From contig NZ_JHBW01000063.1 of NCBI RefSeq assembly GCF_001273845.1, positions 62,001 to 126,000 on the forward strand: 64,000 nt of DNA, in the 5' to 3' direction. Positions 35,237-44,094 of the stretch are shown here, piece by piece. Origin of the DNA: Leucobacter musarum subsp. musarum. Its GTDB lineage: Bacteria; Actinomycetota; Actinomycetes; Actinomycetales; Microbacteriaceae. The notes under the pieces were generated by a model, which was not told where the DNA came from, ran no database searches, and worked only from the letters and a program-made list of their open reading frames with translations. The stretch's first letter is position 1; each line of letters opens with the position of its first letter. The position numbers and the translations under genes are program-made.

Positions 35237-37173
35237 CCACCCGGCGCATGACGGTCAGCCAGGCGCTGATCGAATTCCTCGCGAACCAGTGGACCGTGGA
35301 TCGAGCGGCCGACGGCACCGAGATTCGCGAACGCACCATTCCGGGTGTCTTCGGCATCTTCGGGCACGGCAACGTGGCCGGCATCGGCCAGGCGCTCAAG
35401 CAGGCCAACGTCGAGCAGCCCGACCTCATGCCCTACTACCAGGCGCGCAACGAGCAGGCCATGGTGCACCAGTCGGTGGGCTACGCCCGCATGCATCGCC
35501 GCCGCGGCACCTACGCGTCGGCCGCGTCGGTCGGCCCGGGCGCCGCCAACCTGCTCACCGGAGCCGCGCTCGCGACCACCAACCGCCTGCCCGCGCTGCT
35601 GCTGCCGAGCGACACCTTCGCGACCCGCGTCGCCGACCCGGTGCTGCAGCAGCTCGAGCAGCCCCACGACATCGGTCTGACCGTCAATGACGCGTTCCGC
35701 CCCGTCTCGAAGTTCTTCGACCGCGTGCAGCGCCCCGAGCAGCTCTTCTCGATCGCGCTTGCCGCCCTCCGTGTGCTCACCGACCCGGCCGAGACCGGTG
35801 CCGTCACGATCGCGCTCCCCGAAGACGTGCAGGCCGAGGCGCTCGACGTGCCCGAGGAGTTCTTGCAGCCCCGCGAGTGGCGCATTCGCCGCCCGCGCCC
35901 CGAGCGCGACGCGTTCGCGCTCGCACTTGAGGCGATCCGCACCGCGAAGCGCCCGCTGATCGTCGCCGGTGGCGGCGTGCTCTACTCGGATGCCGAGCAG
36001 CAGCTGCGCGAGTTCGTCGAGGCGACCGGTATTCCGGTCGGCACCTCGCAGGCCGGTGGTGGAGTGCTCGCGTGGGATCACCCGCAGTACCTCGGCGGCA
36101 TCGGTGCGACGGGTACGCTCGCCGCCAACCGCCTGGCGGCGGAGGCCGACGTCATCATCGGCATCGGCACCCGTTACAGCGACTTCACGACGTCGTCGCG
36201 CACCGCGTTCCAGAACCCGGGCGTGCAGTTCGTCAACATCAACGTCGCGTCGTTTGACGCGTACAAGCACGGCACGCAGATCCCTGTGGTCGCCGACGCC
36301 CGCGAGACGCTCCTTGAGCTGCTCGACGCCCACGGAAACGGGGCGGCAGGGGATCTGCGTGTCGATTCCTCCTACGCCGAGCGCATCGCCGCCGAGAAGG
36401 CGGAGTGGGACGGCCTGGTCGACGAGGCCTTCGAGCCGTCGGGTCTCGACTTGCCGGGGCAGCCCGAGATCATCGGTGCCGTGCAGCGCTCGTCGGCGCC
36501 GGCCGACGTCATCGTGCAGGCTGCGGGATCGCTGCCCGGCGACCTCCACAAGCTGTGGCGCGTGCGCGACCCGCTGGGGTACCACGTCGAGTACGCCTTC
36601 TCGTGCATGGGGTATGAGATCGCGGGCGGCATCGGCGCGAAGCGCGGGCTGGTCGAGGCCGGAGACGACCGCGACGTCATCATCATGGTGGGCGACGGCT
36701 CGTACCTGATGCTCAACACCGAGCTCGTCACCGCGGTCGCCGAGGGCATCAAGGTCATTGTGATCCTGATTCAGAATCACGGCTACGCGTCGATCGGTCA
36801 CCTCTCGGAGACGGTCGGATCGGAGCGCTTCGGCACCTGGTACCGCGAGTACGACGGCGTCGCGAAGAATTTCCAGGGCGAGCAGGTGCTGCCGATCGAC
36901 CTCGCTATGAACGCCCGCAGCTACGGCATGGACGTCATCGAGGTCGACCCGGGCGCGAGCGCGATCACCGACCTCGAGGCTGCGATCGCGCAGGCCAAGG
37001 CCTCGGATCGTGCGACTTTCATTCACATCAACAGCGACCCGCTGATCTACGCGCCCGACGGTGCGGGCTGGTGGGACGTGCCGGTGCCGCAGGTCTCGAC
37101 GCTCGACTCCACGCAGCGCGCGCGGGCCGAGTACGAAGAGCAGGTCGCGGCTCAGAAGCCGCTGCTGGGCTGA
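35233..37173 (+). CDS. iolD: Trihydroxycyclohexane-1,2-dione hydrolase
   Basis: ThDP-dependent ring-opening enzyme of 646 residues. The family signature is FGIFGHGNVAGIGQAL, the catalytic Glu is in ARNEQAMVHQSVGYAR, and the ThDP/Mg motif GDGSYLMLNTELVTA closes with IQNHGYASIG. It is coupled to iolB by an ATGA overlap. It is the last gene of the operon before the terminator at 37198. A second, divergent copy of the family is at 59510. Confidence 0.94.
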   Translation: MTTRRMTVSQALIEFLANQWTVDRAADGTEIRERTIPGVFGIFGHGNVAGIGQALKQANVEQPDLMPYYQARNEQAMVHQSVGYARMHRRRGTYASAASVGPGAANLLTGAALATTNRLPALLLPSDTFATRVADPVLQQLEQPHDIGLTVNDAFRPVSKFFDRVQRPEQLFSIALAALRVLTDPAETGAVTIALPEDVQAEALDVPEEFLQPREWRIRRPRPERDAFALALEAIRTAKRPLIVAGGGVLYSDAEQQLREFVEATGIPVGTSQAGGGVLAWDHPQYLGGIGATGTLAANRLAAEADVIIGIGTRYSDFTTSSRTAFQNPGVQFVNINVASFDAYKHGTQIPVVADARETLLELLDAHGNGAAGDLRVDSSYAERIAAEKAEWDGLVDEAFEPSGLDLPGQPEIIGAVQRSSAPADVIVQAAGSLPGDLHKLWRVRDPLGYHVEYAFSCMGYEIAGGIGAKRGLVEAGDDRDVIIMVGDGSYLMLNTELVTAVAEGIKVIVILIQNHGYASIGHLSETVGSERFGTWYREYDGVAKNFQGEQVLPIDLAMNARSYGMDVIEVDPGASAITDLEAAIAQAKASDRATFIHINSDPLIYAPDGAGWWDVPVPQVSTLDSTQRARAEYEEQVAAQKPLLG

Positions 37174-37197
37174 TTCGGCGCCTCGGCTCCCTGAACG

Positions 37198-37235
37198 ACG
37201 GGCCCGGTTCTCGCAGTGCGCGAGGCCGGGTCCGT
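37198..37235 (+). terminator. Terminator after iolD
   Basis: ACGGGCCCGG at 37198-37207 pairs with CCGGGTCCGT at 37226-37235 (one G-U), and an inner CTCGC/GCGAG stem extends it. It ends the iolC-D unit. Confidence 0.65.
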
Positions 37236-37341
37236 TGGCGTGCCTGGGCTCGCCAGGGCCAGCGTGTGAGCAACTCTCGCGCGATCGCGATGCTGAGTGT
37301 GCCGACTGGAAACCTCGGCGAAATGGTCTACTATGGCTTAT

Positions 37342-37351
37342 TGTCAATACA
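37342..37351. promoter_or_regulatory. TGTC-N3-ACA operator candidate (iolE promoter)
   Basis: Plus strand TGTCAATACA lies 65 bases upstream of the iolE ATG, in the promoter of the iolE-G-H unit. The spacing TTGT-N4-ACAA around it is the same as at the iolC site. Confidence 0.45.
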
Positions 37352-37415
37352 AAGACCCCCTGCGATGATGGACGGGTACGATCCGGCACCGTCGCCGAAA
37401 GAGAGGTTCTCGCCC

Positions 37416-38342
37416 ATGGGTGAAACGAACGCCGAAAACCCCGGTCTGCGCATCGGAACCGCCCCCGACTCGTGGGGAGTCTGGTTCCCCGACGACCCGA
37501 AGCAGGTGCCGTGGGAGCGCTTCCTCGACGAGGTCGTCGCCTCGGGATACGAGTGGATCGAACTCGGCCCGTACGGCTACCTGCCGACCGACCCCCACCA
37601 GCTCGAAGACGAACTCGGCAAGCGCGGCCTGAAGCTGTCTGCCGGCACCGTGTTCACCGGCTTCCACAAGGGCGACGACGAATGGCAGCGGGCCTGGGAC
37701 CAGGCACTCAACGTCGCGGGGCTCGCCTCGAAGCTCGGTGCCGAGCACCTCGTCGTGATCCCGGACCTGTGGCGCAGCGATGCGACCAGCGAGGTGCTCG
37801 AGTCGCGCACCCTGACCGATGAGCAGTGGGCGAAGCTCGGCGCGGGCCATGACCGCCTTGGCAAGGCGCTGCTCGAGGAGTTCGGAGTGAAGCAGCAGTT
37901 CCACTCGCACGCCGACAGCCACATCGGCACGACCCGCGAGGTGCTGCGCTTCCTCGACGAGACCGACGCGCGCTACACGAACCTCTGCCTCGACACCGGC
38001 CACTTCGCCTACTACGGCGGCGACAACGTGAAGCTCATCGAGGAGCGCCCCGAGCGCATCGGCTACCTGCACCTGAAGCAGGTCGACCCCACGCTGCTTT
38101 TCGACGTGCTGAAGAACGATGTGCCGTTCGCCGAGGCCGTCACGCAGGGCATCATGATCGAGCCGCCGCACGGCATCCCCGACCTCGCGCCGGTCATCGA
38201 GGCGGTAGCCAAGATCGACTCCGAGATCTTCGCCATCGTCGAGCAAGACATGTACGGCTGCGACGTCGATCGCCCGTTCCCGATCGCGCAGCGCACGCGC
38301 GAGCACATCTTCGGGTGCACGCACTTGGCCAGGGTCTCCTGA
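37416..38342 (+). CDS. iolE: Inosose dehydratase-like TIM barrel
   Basis: 308-residue xylose-isomerase-like TIM barrel that should remove water from 2-keto-myo-inositol. The start GTAPDSWGVWFPDDPKQVPW and the metal-site region LDTGHFAYYGGDN match the actinobacterial protein placed between iolD and iolG. The assignment is by context and family; other sugar isomerases share the fold. GAGAGG lies upstream of the ATG. iolG follows after 33 bp. Confidence 0.82.
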   Translation: MGETNAENPGLRIGTAPDSWGVWFPDDPKQVPWERFLDEVVASGYEWIELGPYGYLPTDPHQLEDELGKRGLKLSAGTVFTGFHKGDDEWQRAWDQALNVAGLASKLGAEHLVVIPDLWRSDATSEVLESRTLTDEQWAKLGAGHDRLGKALLEEFGVKQQFHSHADSHIGTTREVLRFLDETDARYTNLCLDTGHFAYYGGDNVKLIEERPERIGYLHLKQVDPTLLFDVLKNDVPFAEAVTQGIMIEPPHGIPDLAPVIEAVAKIDSEIFAIVEQDMYGCDVDRPFPIAQRTREHIFGCTHLARVS

Positions 38343-38375
38343 GTCGCCACACACACTTCTCGAAAGGATTCACCC

Positions 38376-39392
38376 ATGACTGAAGATCTCCGCGTCGCCG
38401 TCGTCGGCGCCGGCATGATGGGCGCCGACCACATCGCCCGCATTACCCACCGCATCAGCGGTGCACGCGTCTCTGCCGTCGTCGAGCCCGACGCCGGCCG
38501 CGCCGCAGCAGCCGCCGAGCACGCCCCGGGTGCCCAGGTGTTCGCGAGCGTCGAAGAGGCTATCGCGGCCGACGCCCTCGACGCCGTGCTCATCGCGGTG
38601 CCCGGGCAGTTCCACGCGCCCGTGCTGAAGCCCGCCCTCGAGGCGAAGCTGCCCATTCTCTGCGAGAAGCCGCTGACGCAGGATTCGGCAAGCTCGTGGG
38701 AGGTGCTCGAGCTCGAGCAGCAGCTCGACAAGCCCCACATTCAGGTCGGCTTCATGCGCCGCTTCGACGCCGAGTACCAGGAGCTGCGTCAGCTCGTCGA
38801 GTCAGGCGAGAGCGGTGAACTGCTCATGGTGCGCGCCGTGCACCGCAACCCGACGGTGCCCGAGACCTACACCAACGACATGCTCATCACCGACTCGGTG
38901 GTGCACGAATTCGACGTGGTGCCGTGGCTCGCCGGGTCGCGTGTCGTCAGCGTCGAGGTGAAGCACCCGCGCCGCAACTCGCTCGCTCCCGAGCGACTGC
39001 ACGAGCCGATCCTGGTGATCATGGAGCTCGAGAACGGTGTGCTCGTCGACGTCGAGATGAGCGTCAGCGTGCAGTTCGGTTACCAGGTCGCCACCGAGGC
39101 CGTGTTCGAGCAGGGCGTTGCCCGCATCGGGCAGCCCTCGGGCTTGCAGCGCTGGAGCGCCGGGCGTTTCAGCGTGAAGGATCACGAGTCGTTCACGACC
39201 CGCTTCGCCGATGCGTATGACGCGCAGATTCAGCGCTGGGTCAACGCCGTGCACAACGGATCGCTCATCGACGGCCCGAACGCGTGGGACGGCTACCTCG
39301 TCGCCCTCTCGTGCGAGGCCGGCGTCAAGGCCATGCACGAGGGCGGCACGGTCGCCGTCGAGGCCCCCGAACGCCCCGCGTTCTACGCCTAA
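38376..39392 (+). CDS. iolG: Inositol 2-dehydrogenase
   Basis: Gfo/Idh/MocA oxidoreductase of 338 residues that oxidises myo-inositol to 2-keto-myo-inositol with NAD. VAVVGAGMMGADH is the NAD loop, CEKPLTQD carries the catalytic EKP, and the metal-free active site His lies in DSVVHEFDVVPW. This copy is the iolG of the main operon; others are at 42946, 48926, 52036 and 55058. AAGGA precedes the ATG. Confidence 0.9.
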   Translation: MTEDLRVAVVGAGMMGADHIARITHRISGARVSAVVEPDAGRAAAAAEHAPGAQVFASVEEAIAADALDAVLIAVPGQFHAPVLKPALEAKLPILCEKPLTQDSASSWEVLELEQQLDKPHIQVGFMRRFDAEYQELRQLVESGESGELLMVRAVHRNPTVPETYTNDMLITDSVVHEFDVVPWLAGSRVVSVEVKHPRRNSLAPERLHEPILVIMELENGVLVDVEMSVSVQFGYQVATEAVFEQGVARIGQPSGLQRWSAGRFSVKDHESFTTRFADAYDAQIQRWVNAVHNGSLIDGPNAWDGYLVALSCEAGVKAMHEGGTVAVEAPERPAFYA

Positions 39393-39403
39393 GACGGCGT
39401 GCT

Positions 39404-39445
39404 GGGTCTGATGCGGGAGCCGGTCTCGGCTCCCGCATCAGACCC
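39404..39445 (+). terminator. Strong hairpin between iolG and iolH
   Basis: Perfect 18-bp inverted repeat (GGGTCTGATGCGGGAGCC at 39404-39421, complement at 39428-39445) with a 6-nt loop. It may stop or reduce read-through from iolG to iolH, giving graded expression. Confidence 0.75.
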
Positions 39446-39498
39446 ATCGCCACACTCACCCGCAGTACGACATCGCATCCACACCGCATAGGAGCACC

Positions 39499-40371
39499 AT
39501 GGTCCGCATTGCCCTCGACCCGACGCCGTACAACGATTCGGTGCATCTGCTCGACTTCCCCGATCTCGTCGCAAGCCTCGGGTACGAATACCTGCAGCTC
39601 ACGCCGAGCCCCGACTTCGGGCGGCACTTCCACTACCCGAAGGTCGACAGCGATCTGATCGCGCAGCTGAAGAAGCGTGCGAATGACGCGGGCGTCACCA
39701 TCACGTCCGTGCTGCCCGTGCAGCGCTTCGGTGGCCCTGAACCGCACCAGGTCGATGCCGCCGTCTTCAACACGACCCGTTACATCGAGATCGCTGCCGA
39801 ACTCGAGGCGCCCATCGTGAACACCGAGTTCTCGGGTCGCCCCGAGCGTGAAGAAGAGTCGGAGTACGCGTTCTACCGCTCGATGGAGCGACTGATCCCG
39901 GTGCTCGAGCGCGAGGGCGTGACGCTGAACTTCGACCCGCACCCCGACGACTTCGTCGAGGACGGGCTCGAGGCGTGGCGCATCATCCGCGGGCTGAACA
40001 CCGACCGTGTGGGGTTCGTCTACGTCGCCTCACACACGTTCCACTACGGGGATCGCGCGACCAGTCTGATTCCGCAGCTCGGCGAGCGCCTCGGCGCCGT
40101 CTACGCAGCCGATACCTTCGACCACCATCGCTCCAACGGGCTCCGCTACATCACGAACCCCCCGGGCAACGCCGTGCGCGTGCACCAGCACCTCGCAATC
40201 GGCGACGGCGACGTCGACTGGGCCGAGCTCTTCGGCACCCTCAAGCAGTCGGGCTACCTCGACCGCGACGACGCCCTGATCGTCTCGAACGTCTTCGCGG
40301 AAGACGAGCGGGCCGACGAGATCTCGAAGTTCCAGCTCGCTAAGATCCGCGAGCTCGTCGGCCTGGCCTGA
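39499..40371 (+). CDS. iolH: IolH-type sugar phosphate isomerase/epimerase
   Basis: 290-residue TIM barrel of the AP-endonuclease 2 superfamily, close to IolH of actinobacterial and enterobacterial inositol clusters (start VRIALDPTPYN). Metal ligands are in NFDPHPDDF, VASHTFHYGD and the DTFDHHR strand. Its exact step is not settled; it is probably an inosose isomerase. AGGAG lies just before the ATG. It is separated from iolG by the 18-bp hairpin, and iolH ends opposite the TauE-like gene across a repeat element. Confidence 0.8.
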   Translation: MVRIALDPTPYNDSVHLLDFPDLVASLGYEYLQLTPSPDFGRHFHYPKVDSDLIAQLKKRANDAGVTITSVLPVQRFGGPEPHQVDAAVFNTTRYIEIAAELEAPIVNTEFSGRPEREEESEYAFYRSMERLIPVLEREGVTLNFDPHPDDFVEDGLEAWRIIRGLNTDRVGFVYVASHTFHYGDRATSLIPQLGERLGAVYAADTFDHHRSNGLRYITNPPGNAVRVHQHLAIGDGDVDWAELFGTLKQSGYLDRDDALIVSNVFAEDERADEISKFQLAKIRELVGLA

Positions 40372-40389
40372 CGGCCCCGTCGCCCCCCA

Positions 40390-40455
40390 TGCGAGCGGGG
40401 TCACTTTGGGAGCGTGTTTCGCACCGCGCACCGTCCCAAAGTGACCCCGCTCGCA
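40390..40455. repeat. Dispersed palindromic repeat, copy 1
   Basis: A perfect 22-bp stem (40390-40411 with 40434-40455) encloses a 22-nt loop. The stem core GCGGGGTCACTTT is shared with copy 2 at 47773. It lies between the convergent iolH and TauE-like genes and probably also acts as a bidirectional terminator. Confidence 0.8.
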
Positions 40456-40511
40456 GGTGTAGGGCGCGGCAGGGGAGGGCAGAGCGGTAGCGCCGCTGCG
40501 CCGCCCCCGCC

Positions 40512-41276
40512 TTAGAAGAGCAGCAGGTAGAGGGCGCCGAGCACGGTCACGACGAGCACCGCGCCCTCGAACACCTGCTGCTTGACGCGCACGGCGATCC
40601 AACGCCCGAAGAATGCGCCGATGACGACTCCCGGCACCAGGCAGAGGTCGAGCAGCAGGCTGCTGCCGTCGATGAGCCCGAGCCCGATCGAGAACGGCAG
40701 CTTGGTGAGGTTGATGATCGCGAAGAACCAGGCCGCCGTGCCGAGGAAGGCCTGCACCGGGAAGCGGGCGGCGAGGAAGTACATCGACATCACGGGGCCA
40801 CCGGCGTTCGCGACCATCGTGGTGAAGCCCGCGAGCGAGCCGTAGCCGATGCTCGCGGCGAGCGGGTTGCCGGCCGTCGCCACCGCGCCCGAGCGCTGAG
40901 ACAGCCACCGGCGCCAGAGCGTGAAGGCGACCACGATGATGAGGATTGCGCCGATGACCCGCCGCACCCATCCGTCGTCGGCGACGGCGAGAAAGACGGC
41001 GCCGAGCGCGAGCCCCGCGACGACCGCGGGGGCGAGGCGCAGAATCGTCGCCCAGTTCGCGTGCTTGCGATAGGACCACACGGCGAATATGTCGCCGACG
41101 ATGAGCAGCACGAGCAGGGCCCCGGTGGAGTGTTTCGCCGGCAGCAGCGCCGCGAAGATGGCGATCGAAATCGTGTTGATGCCGGGCAGCGCGGTCTTCG
41201 AGAAGCCGACGATGACGGCGGCGACCCCGAGAAGTGCCCAAGCCCACGGAGCGATCTCGGGCAGCAGTGACGTCAC
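40512..41276 (-). CDS. TauE/SafE-family membrane exporter
   Basis: 254-residue protein with eight transmembrane helices in two repeats, of the family linked to export of sulfite or organosulfonates (LGVAAVIVGFSKTALPGINTI and ANAGGPVMSMYF are typical). It sits between iolH and iolT on the opposite strand. The substrate is not known, and the place in the cluster could be chance or a link to a sulfur-containing or acidic by-product. Confidence 0.8.
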   Translation of the reverse strand: MTSLLPEIAPWAWALLGVAAVIVGFSKTALPGINTISIAIFAALLPAKHSTGALLVLLIVGDIFAVWSYRKHANWATILRLAPAVVAGLALGAVFLAVADDGWVRRVIGAILIIVVAFTLWRRWLSQRSGAVATAGNPLAASIGYGSLAGFTTMVANAGGPVMSMYFLAARFPVQAFLGTAAWFFAIINLTKLPFSIGLGLIDGSSLLLDLCLVPGVVIGAFFGRWIAVRVKQQVFEGAVLVVTVLGALYLLLF

Positions 41277-41302
41277 GTTCCCACTGTACTCCCAGGGAGA
41301 GT

Positions 41303-41331
41303 TTGTCCAAATGTAACGACATTGTTAAGCT
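41303..41331 (+). promoter_or_regulatory. Promoter and operator of iolT
   Basis: -35 TTGTCC (41303-41308), 17-nt spacer, -10 TAAGCT (41326-41331). Between them lies TGTAACGACATT (41312-41323), whose minus strand reads TGTCGTTACA (TGTC-N3-ACA form) and which is identical to a 12-mer upstream of the transporter gene at 63334. Confidence 0.6.
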
Positions 41332-41385
41332 CACATGTGCGGCCCGTTACCCGGCGCGCCGCGCGCAGGACGAAGGAGTCACAGA

Positions 41386-42861
41386 ATGTCAGTCGGAACC
41401 GCAGGCAAGAGTCGAACACCGTTGCCGCCGTTGGGCACCGGAGCGCACCGAAGCCGTCTCGGCCTCGTCGCGCTGGTCGCGACCTTCGGCGGACTGCTCT
41501 TCGGGTACGACACGGGCGTCGTCAATGGCGCGCTCAGCCCGATGTCGCAAGAGCTCGGCCTCACCCCGTTCCTCGAAGGCTGGTTCACCAGCTCGCTCGT
41601 TTTCGCCGCCGCGATCGGCGCCATGGTCTGCGGCCGGCTCTCTGACGGCTGGGGCCGTCGCAAGACCATCATTCTGCTCGCCGTACTGTTCTTCGTGGGC
41701 ACCGCGTTCGTCGTCTTCGCCCCCGGCGGCGACACCTACGGAACGCACACCGGCTTCGGCTTCGGCACGCTCATCGTCGGTCGCGTGCTGCTCGGTCTCG
41801 CGGTCGGCGGCGCGTCCACCGTCGTGCCCGTGTTCCTCGCAGAACTCGCCCCCTACGAGATTCGCGGCTCGATCGCCGGCCGCAACGAACTCATGATCGT
41901 CGTCGGCCAGCTCGCCGCGTTCGTCGTGAACGCCATCATCGGCAACGTCTGGGGCCACATCGACAACATCTGGCGCGTCATGTTCGCCGTCTGCGCGCTC
42001 CCCGCGATCGCGCTGTTCTTCGGAATGCTGCGCATGCCCGAGTCGCCCCGCTGGCTTGTCAACCGCGGTGACTTCGCCGGCGCCGAGCGCGTACTCGCGA
42101 CCGTGCGCACCCCTGAGCGCGCCGCTGCAGAGACCGCCGACCTGCGCGCGCTCGTCGAAGAGGAGCGCGGTGAGGAGCACCTCGGCTGGCGCGCGATCCT
42201 GTCGAACCGCAACCTGCTCAAGATCGTCTTCATCGGCATCGGCTTGGGCATCGCGCAGCAGTTGACCGGTATCAACTCGATCATGTACTTCGGCAGCCAG
42301 GTGCTCGAGCAGTCGGGCTTCTCGCAGAACGCCGCCCTCATCGCCAACGTCGCGCCCGGCGTCATCGCCGTGATCGGTGCCATCATTGCGCTGCAGATGA
42401 TGGACCGCATCGACCGCCGCAAGACGTTCATCATGGGGTTCACGCTCACCACCATCAGCCACCTGTTGATCGGCATCGCGTCGCTCACACTGCCCGAAGG
42501 CAGCCCCGTGCGCCCGTGGATCATTCTGGCCCTCGTCGTCATCTTCGTCGGCTCGATGCAGACCTTCTTGAACGTCGCGCTGTGGGTGTATCTCTCGGAG
42601 ATCTTCCCGCTGCACATGCGCGGCATCGGCATGGGCATCTCCGTCTTCGCGCTGTGGGTTATGAACGGCATCGTCGCGCTGTTCTTCCTGCCGCTCGTCG
42701 ACGGCGTGGGCATCTCGAGCACATTCTTCGTCTTCGCCGTCGTGGGAGCGCTCGCCCTCTTCTTCGTCTGGAAGTGGGTGCCCGAGACCCGCGGCCGCAC
42801 GCTTGAAGCGCTCGAGGAAGAAGTGACAACTGGCATGATCTACGTGCCGCGAAAGAAGTAA
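41386..42861 (+). CDS. iolT: Sugar-porter MFS transporter, probable myo-inositol/H+ symporter
   Basis: 491-residue twelve-helix transporter of the sugar porter family. Signatures GRLSDGWGRRK (after helix 2), AELAPYEIRGSIAGRNELMI, MPESPRWL and VPETRGRTLEALEEE are all present. It is most like IolT of Corynebacterium by context and by N-terminal FGGLLFGYDTGVVNGAL. AAGGAG precedes the ATG, and a strong terminator follows. An operator of the inositol type lies in its promoter. Confidence 0.88.
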   Translation: MSVGTAGKSRTPLPPLGTGAHRSRLGLVALVATFGGLLFGYDTGVVNGALSPMSQELGLTPFLEGWFTSSLVFAAAIGAMVCGRLSDGWGRRKTIILLAVLFFVGTAFVVFAPGGDTYGTHTGFGFGTLIVGRVLLGLAVGGASTVVPVFLAELAPYEIRGSIAGRNELMIVVGQLAAFVVNAIIGNVWGHIDNIWRVMFAVCALPAIALFFGMLRMPESPRWLVNRGDFAGAERVLATVRTPERAAAETADLRALVEEERGEEHLGWRAILSNRNLLKIVFIGIGLGIAQQLTGINSIMYFGSQVLEQSGFSQNAALIANVAPGVIAVIGAIIALQMMDRIDRRKTFIMGFTLTTISHLLIGIASLTLPEGSPVRPWIILALVVIFVGSMQTFLNVALWVYLSEIFPLHMRGIGMGISVFALWVMNGIVALFFLPLVDGVGISSTFFVFAVVGALALFFVWKWVPETRGRTLEALEEEVTTGMIYVPRKK

Positions 42862-42866
42862 GGATC

Positions 42867-42898
42867 ACAGCGGGTGGAGCATCAGCGCCACCCGCTGT
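42867..42898 (+). terminator. Intrinsic terminator of iolT
   Basis: An 11-bp perfect stem ACAGCGGGTGG/CCACCCGCTGT with a 10-nt loop is followed by TTT, a classic form that is rare in this genome. Confidence 0.85.
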
Positions 42899-42945
42899 TT
42901 TCGTTGGTGCGGGTGCACACCCGCGTGCGATCGAAAGGACCACCC

Positions 42946-43971
42946 ATGCGCATCGGACTCGTCGGATTCGGGGTCGGCGGACGACTCTTTCATCTGCCTT
43001 ACATTCAGGCTGCGAGCGAGTGGGAGCTCGTGGGCGTCGTCGCCCGTGCGGAGGCGACGCGTGCGTCGCTTGCGGAGGCCGCCCCCGGGGTCGAGGCGTT
43101 CGCTTCGCTCGATGAGCTCATCGACGCGGGTGTCGACGCCGTCGTCATCACGACGCCCCCGGCAACCCGCCGTGAGCTGGTGCTCCGTGCGCTCGAGCGC
43201 GGCGTGCACGTGGTCGCCGACAAGCCGTTCGCGCCCGACGCGGAGACGGCCCGCGAGCTCATCGCTGCGGCCGACGCCGCCGGGCGGGTACTCACGGTCT
43301 TCCATAACCGGCGCTGGGACACCGACCTCGTGACGCTGCGCTCCGTGCTCGACTCGGGTGCGCTGGGCCCGGTGTGGCGTGCGGACTTCGCGCTCGAGCA
43401 GGACGACCGCACCGTGCTCGATCAGGGCCCCGACGAGGGCCTGCTGCGCGACCTCGGCGCGCACGTCGTTGATCAGCTCACCCAGCTCTTCGGCCCGGTC
43501 GCGCGCGTCGACGCGCACCTCGACTGGGTCGGTGCGGGCGACGAGCGGGTCGATGTCGGATTCTTTCTCGGGCTGCACCACGCCTCGGGGGTCTTCAGCT
43601 CGGTGTCGTCGACCAAGGGCGCGCGCCGTCAGGATCGCCGCATGATCGTGACCGGCCTCGAGGGCAATTACGAGTCGCACATGAGCGACGTGCAGTACGA
43701 GCAGTTGCTCGCCGGGCTGCGACCGGCAACCGACGCCGACGCCTGGGGCGTCGAAGCCGAGGAGCGCTGGGGCGTGCTGACGGTCGGTGCGGAGCCGATC
43801 CGCGTTCCCTCACTGCGCGGCGACTACAGCGACTTCTACCGCGACCTGCATCGCGCGATCGCCTCGGGCACCGCACCCGCCGTTACCCTCGACGAAGCGC
43901 TGCACACGGTGTCGGTGCTCGACGCGGCCCGCGAGAGTGCCGTGACGGGGGAGCGCGTCACCGTCTCGTAG
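42946..43971 (+). CDS. Gfo/Idh/MocA oxidoreductase (IolW/YvaA-like)
   Basis: 341-residue NAD(P)-dependent dehydrogenase. The loop RIGLVGFGVGGRLFHLPY carries FHxP instead of the usual AxxH, as in the scyllo-inositol dehydrogenases IolW and YvaA, and the active-site triad is ADKPF (DKP rather than EKP) with HVVDQL downstream. The most likely substrate is another inositol isomer. AAAGGA precedes the ATG. It follows iolT after its terminator. Confidence 0.78.
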   Translation: MRIGLVGFGVGGRLFHLPYIQAASEWELVGVVARAEATRASLAEAAPGVEAFASLDELIDAGVDAVVITTPPATRRELVLRALERGVHVVADKPFAPDAETARELIAAADAAGRVLTVFHNRRWDTDLVTLRSVLDSGALGPVWRADFALEQDDRTVLDQGPDEGLLRDLGAHVVDQLTQLFGPVARVDAHLDWVGAGDERVDVGFFLGLHHASGVFSSVSSTKGARRQDRRMIVTGLEGNYESHMSDVQYEQLLAGLRPATDADAWGVEAEERWGVLTVGAEPIRVPSLRGDYSDFYRDLHRAIASGTAPAVTLDEALHTVSVLDAARESAVTGERVTVS

Positions 43972-44094
43972 TGAAGCAAAACTGAACGGTAACGCACCGA
44001 ATTCCTCGCTTTTCTTGAATCGCGGGGCGCGAGACGATGGCAGCAGTCAATACTCGAGCCCGCACGCGTGCGCGCTGATTCGGAAAGGCCGCTC

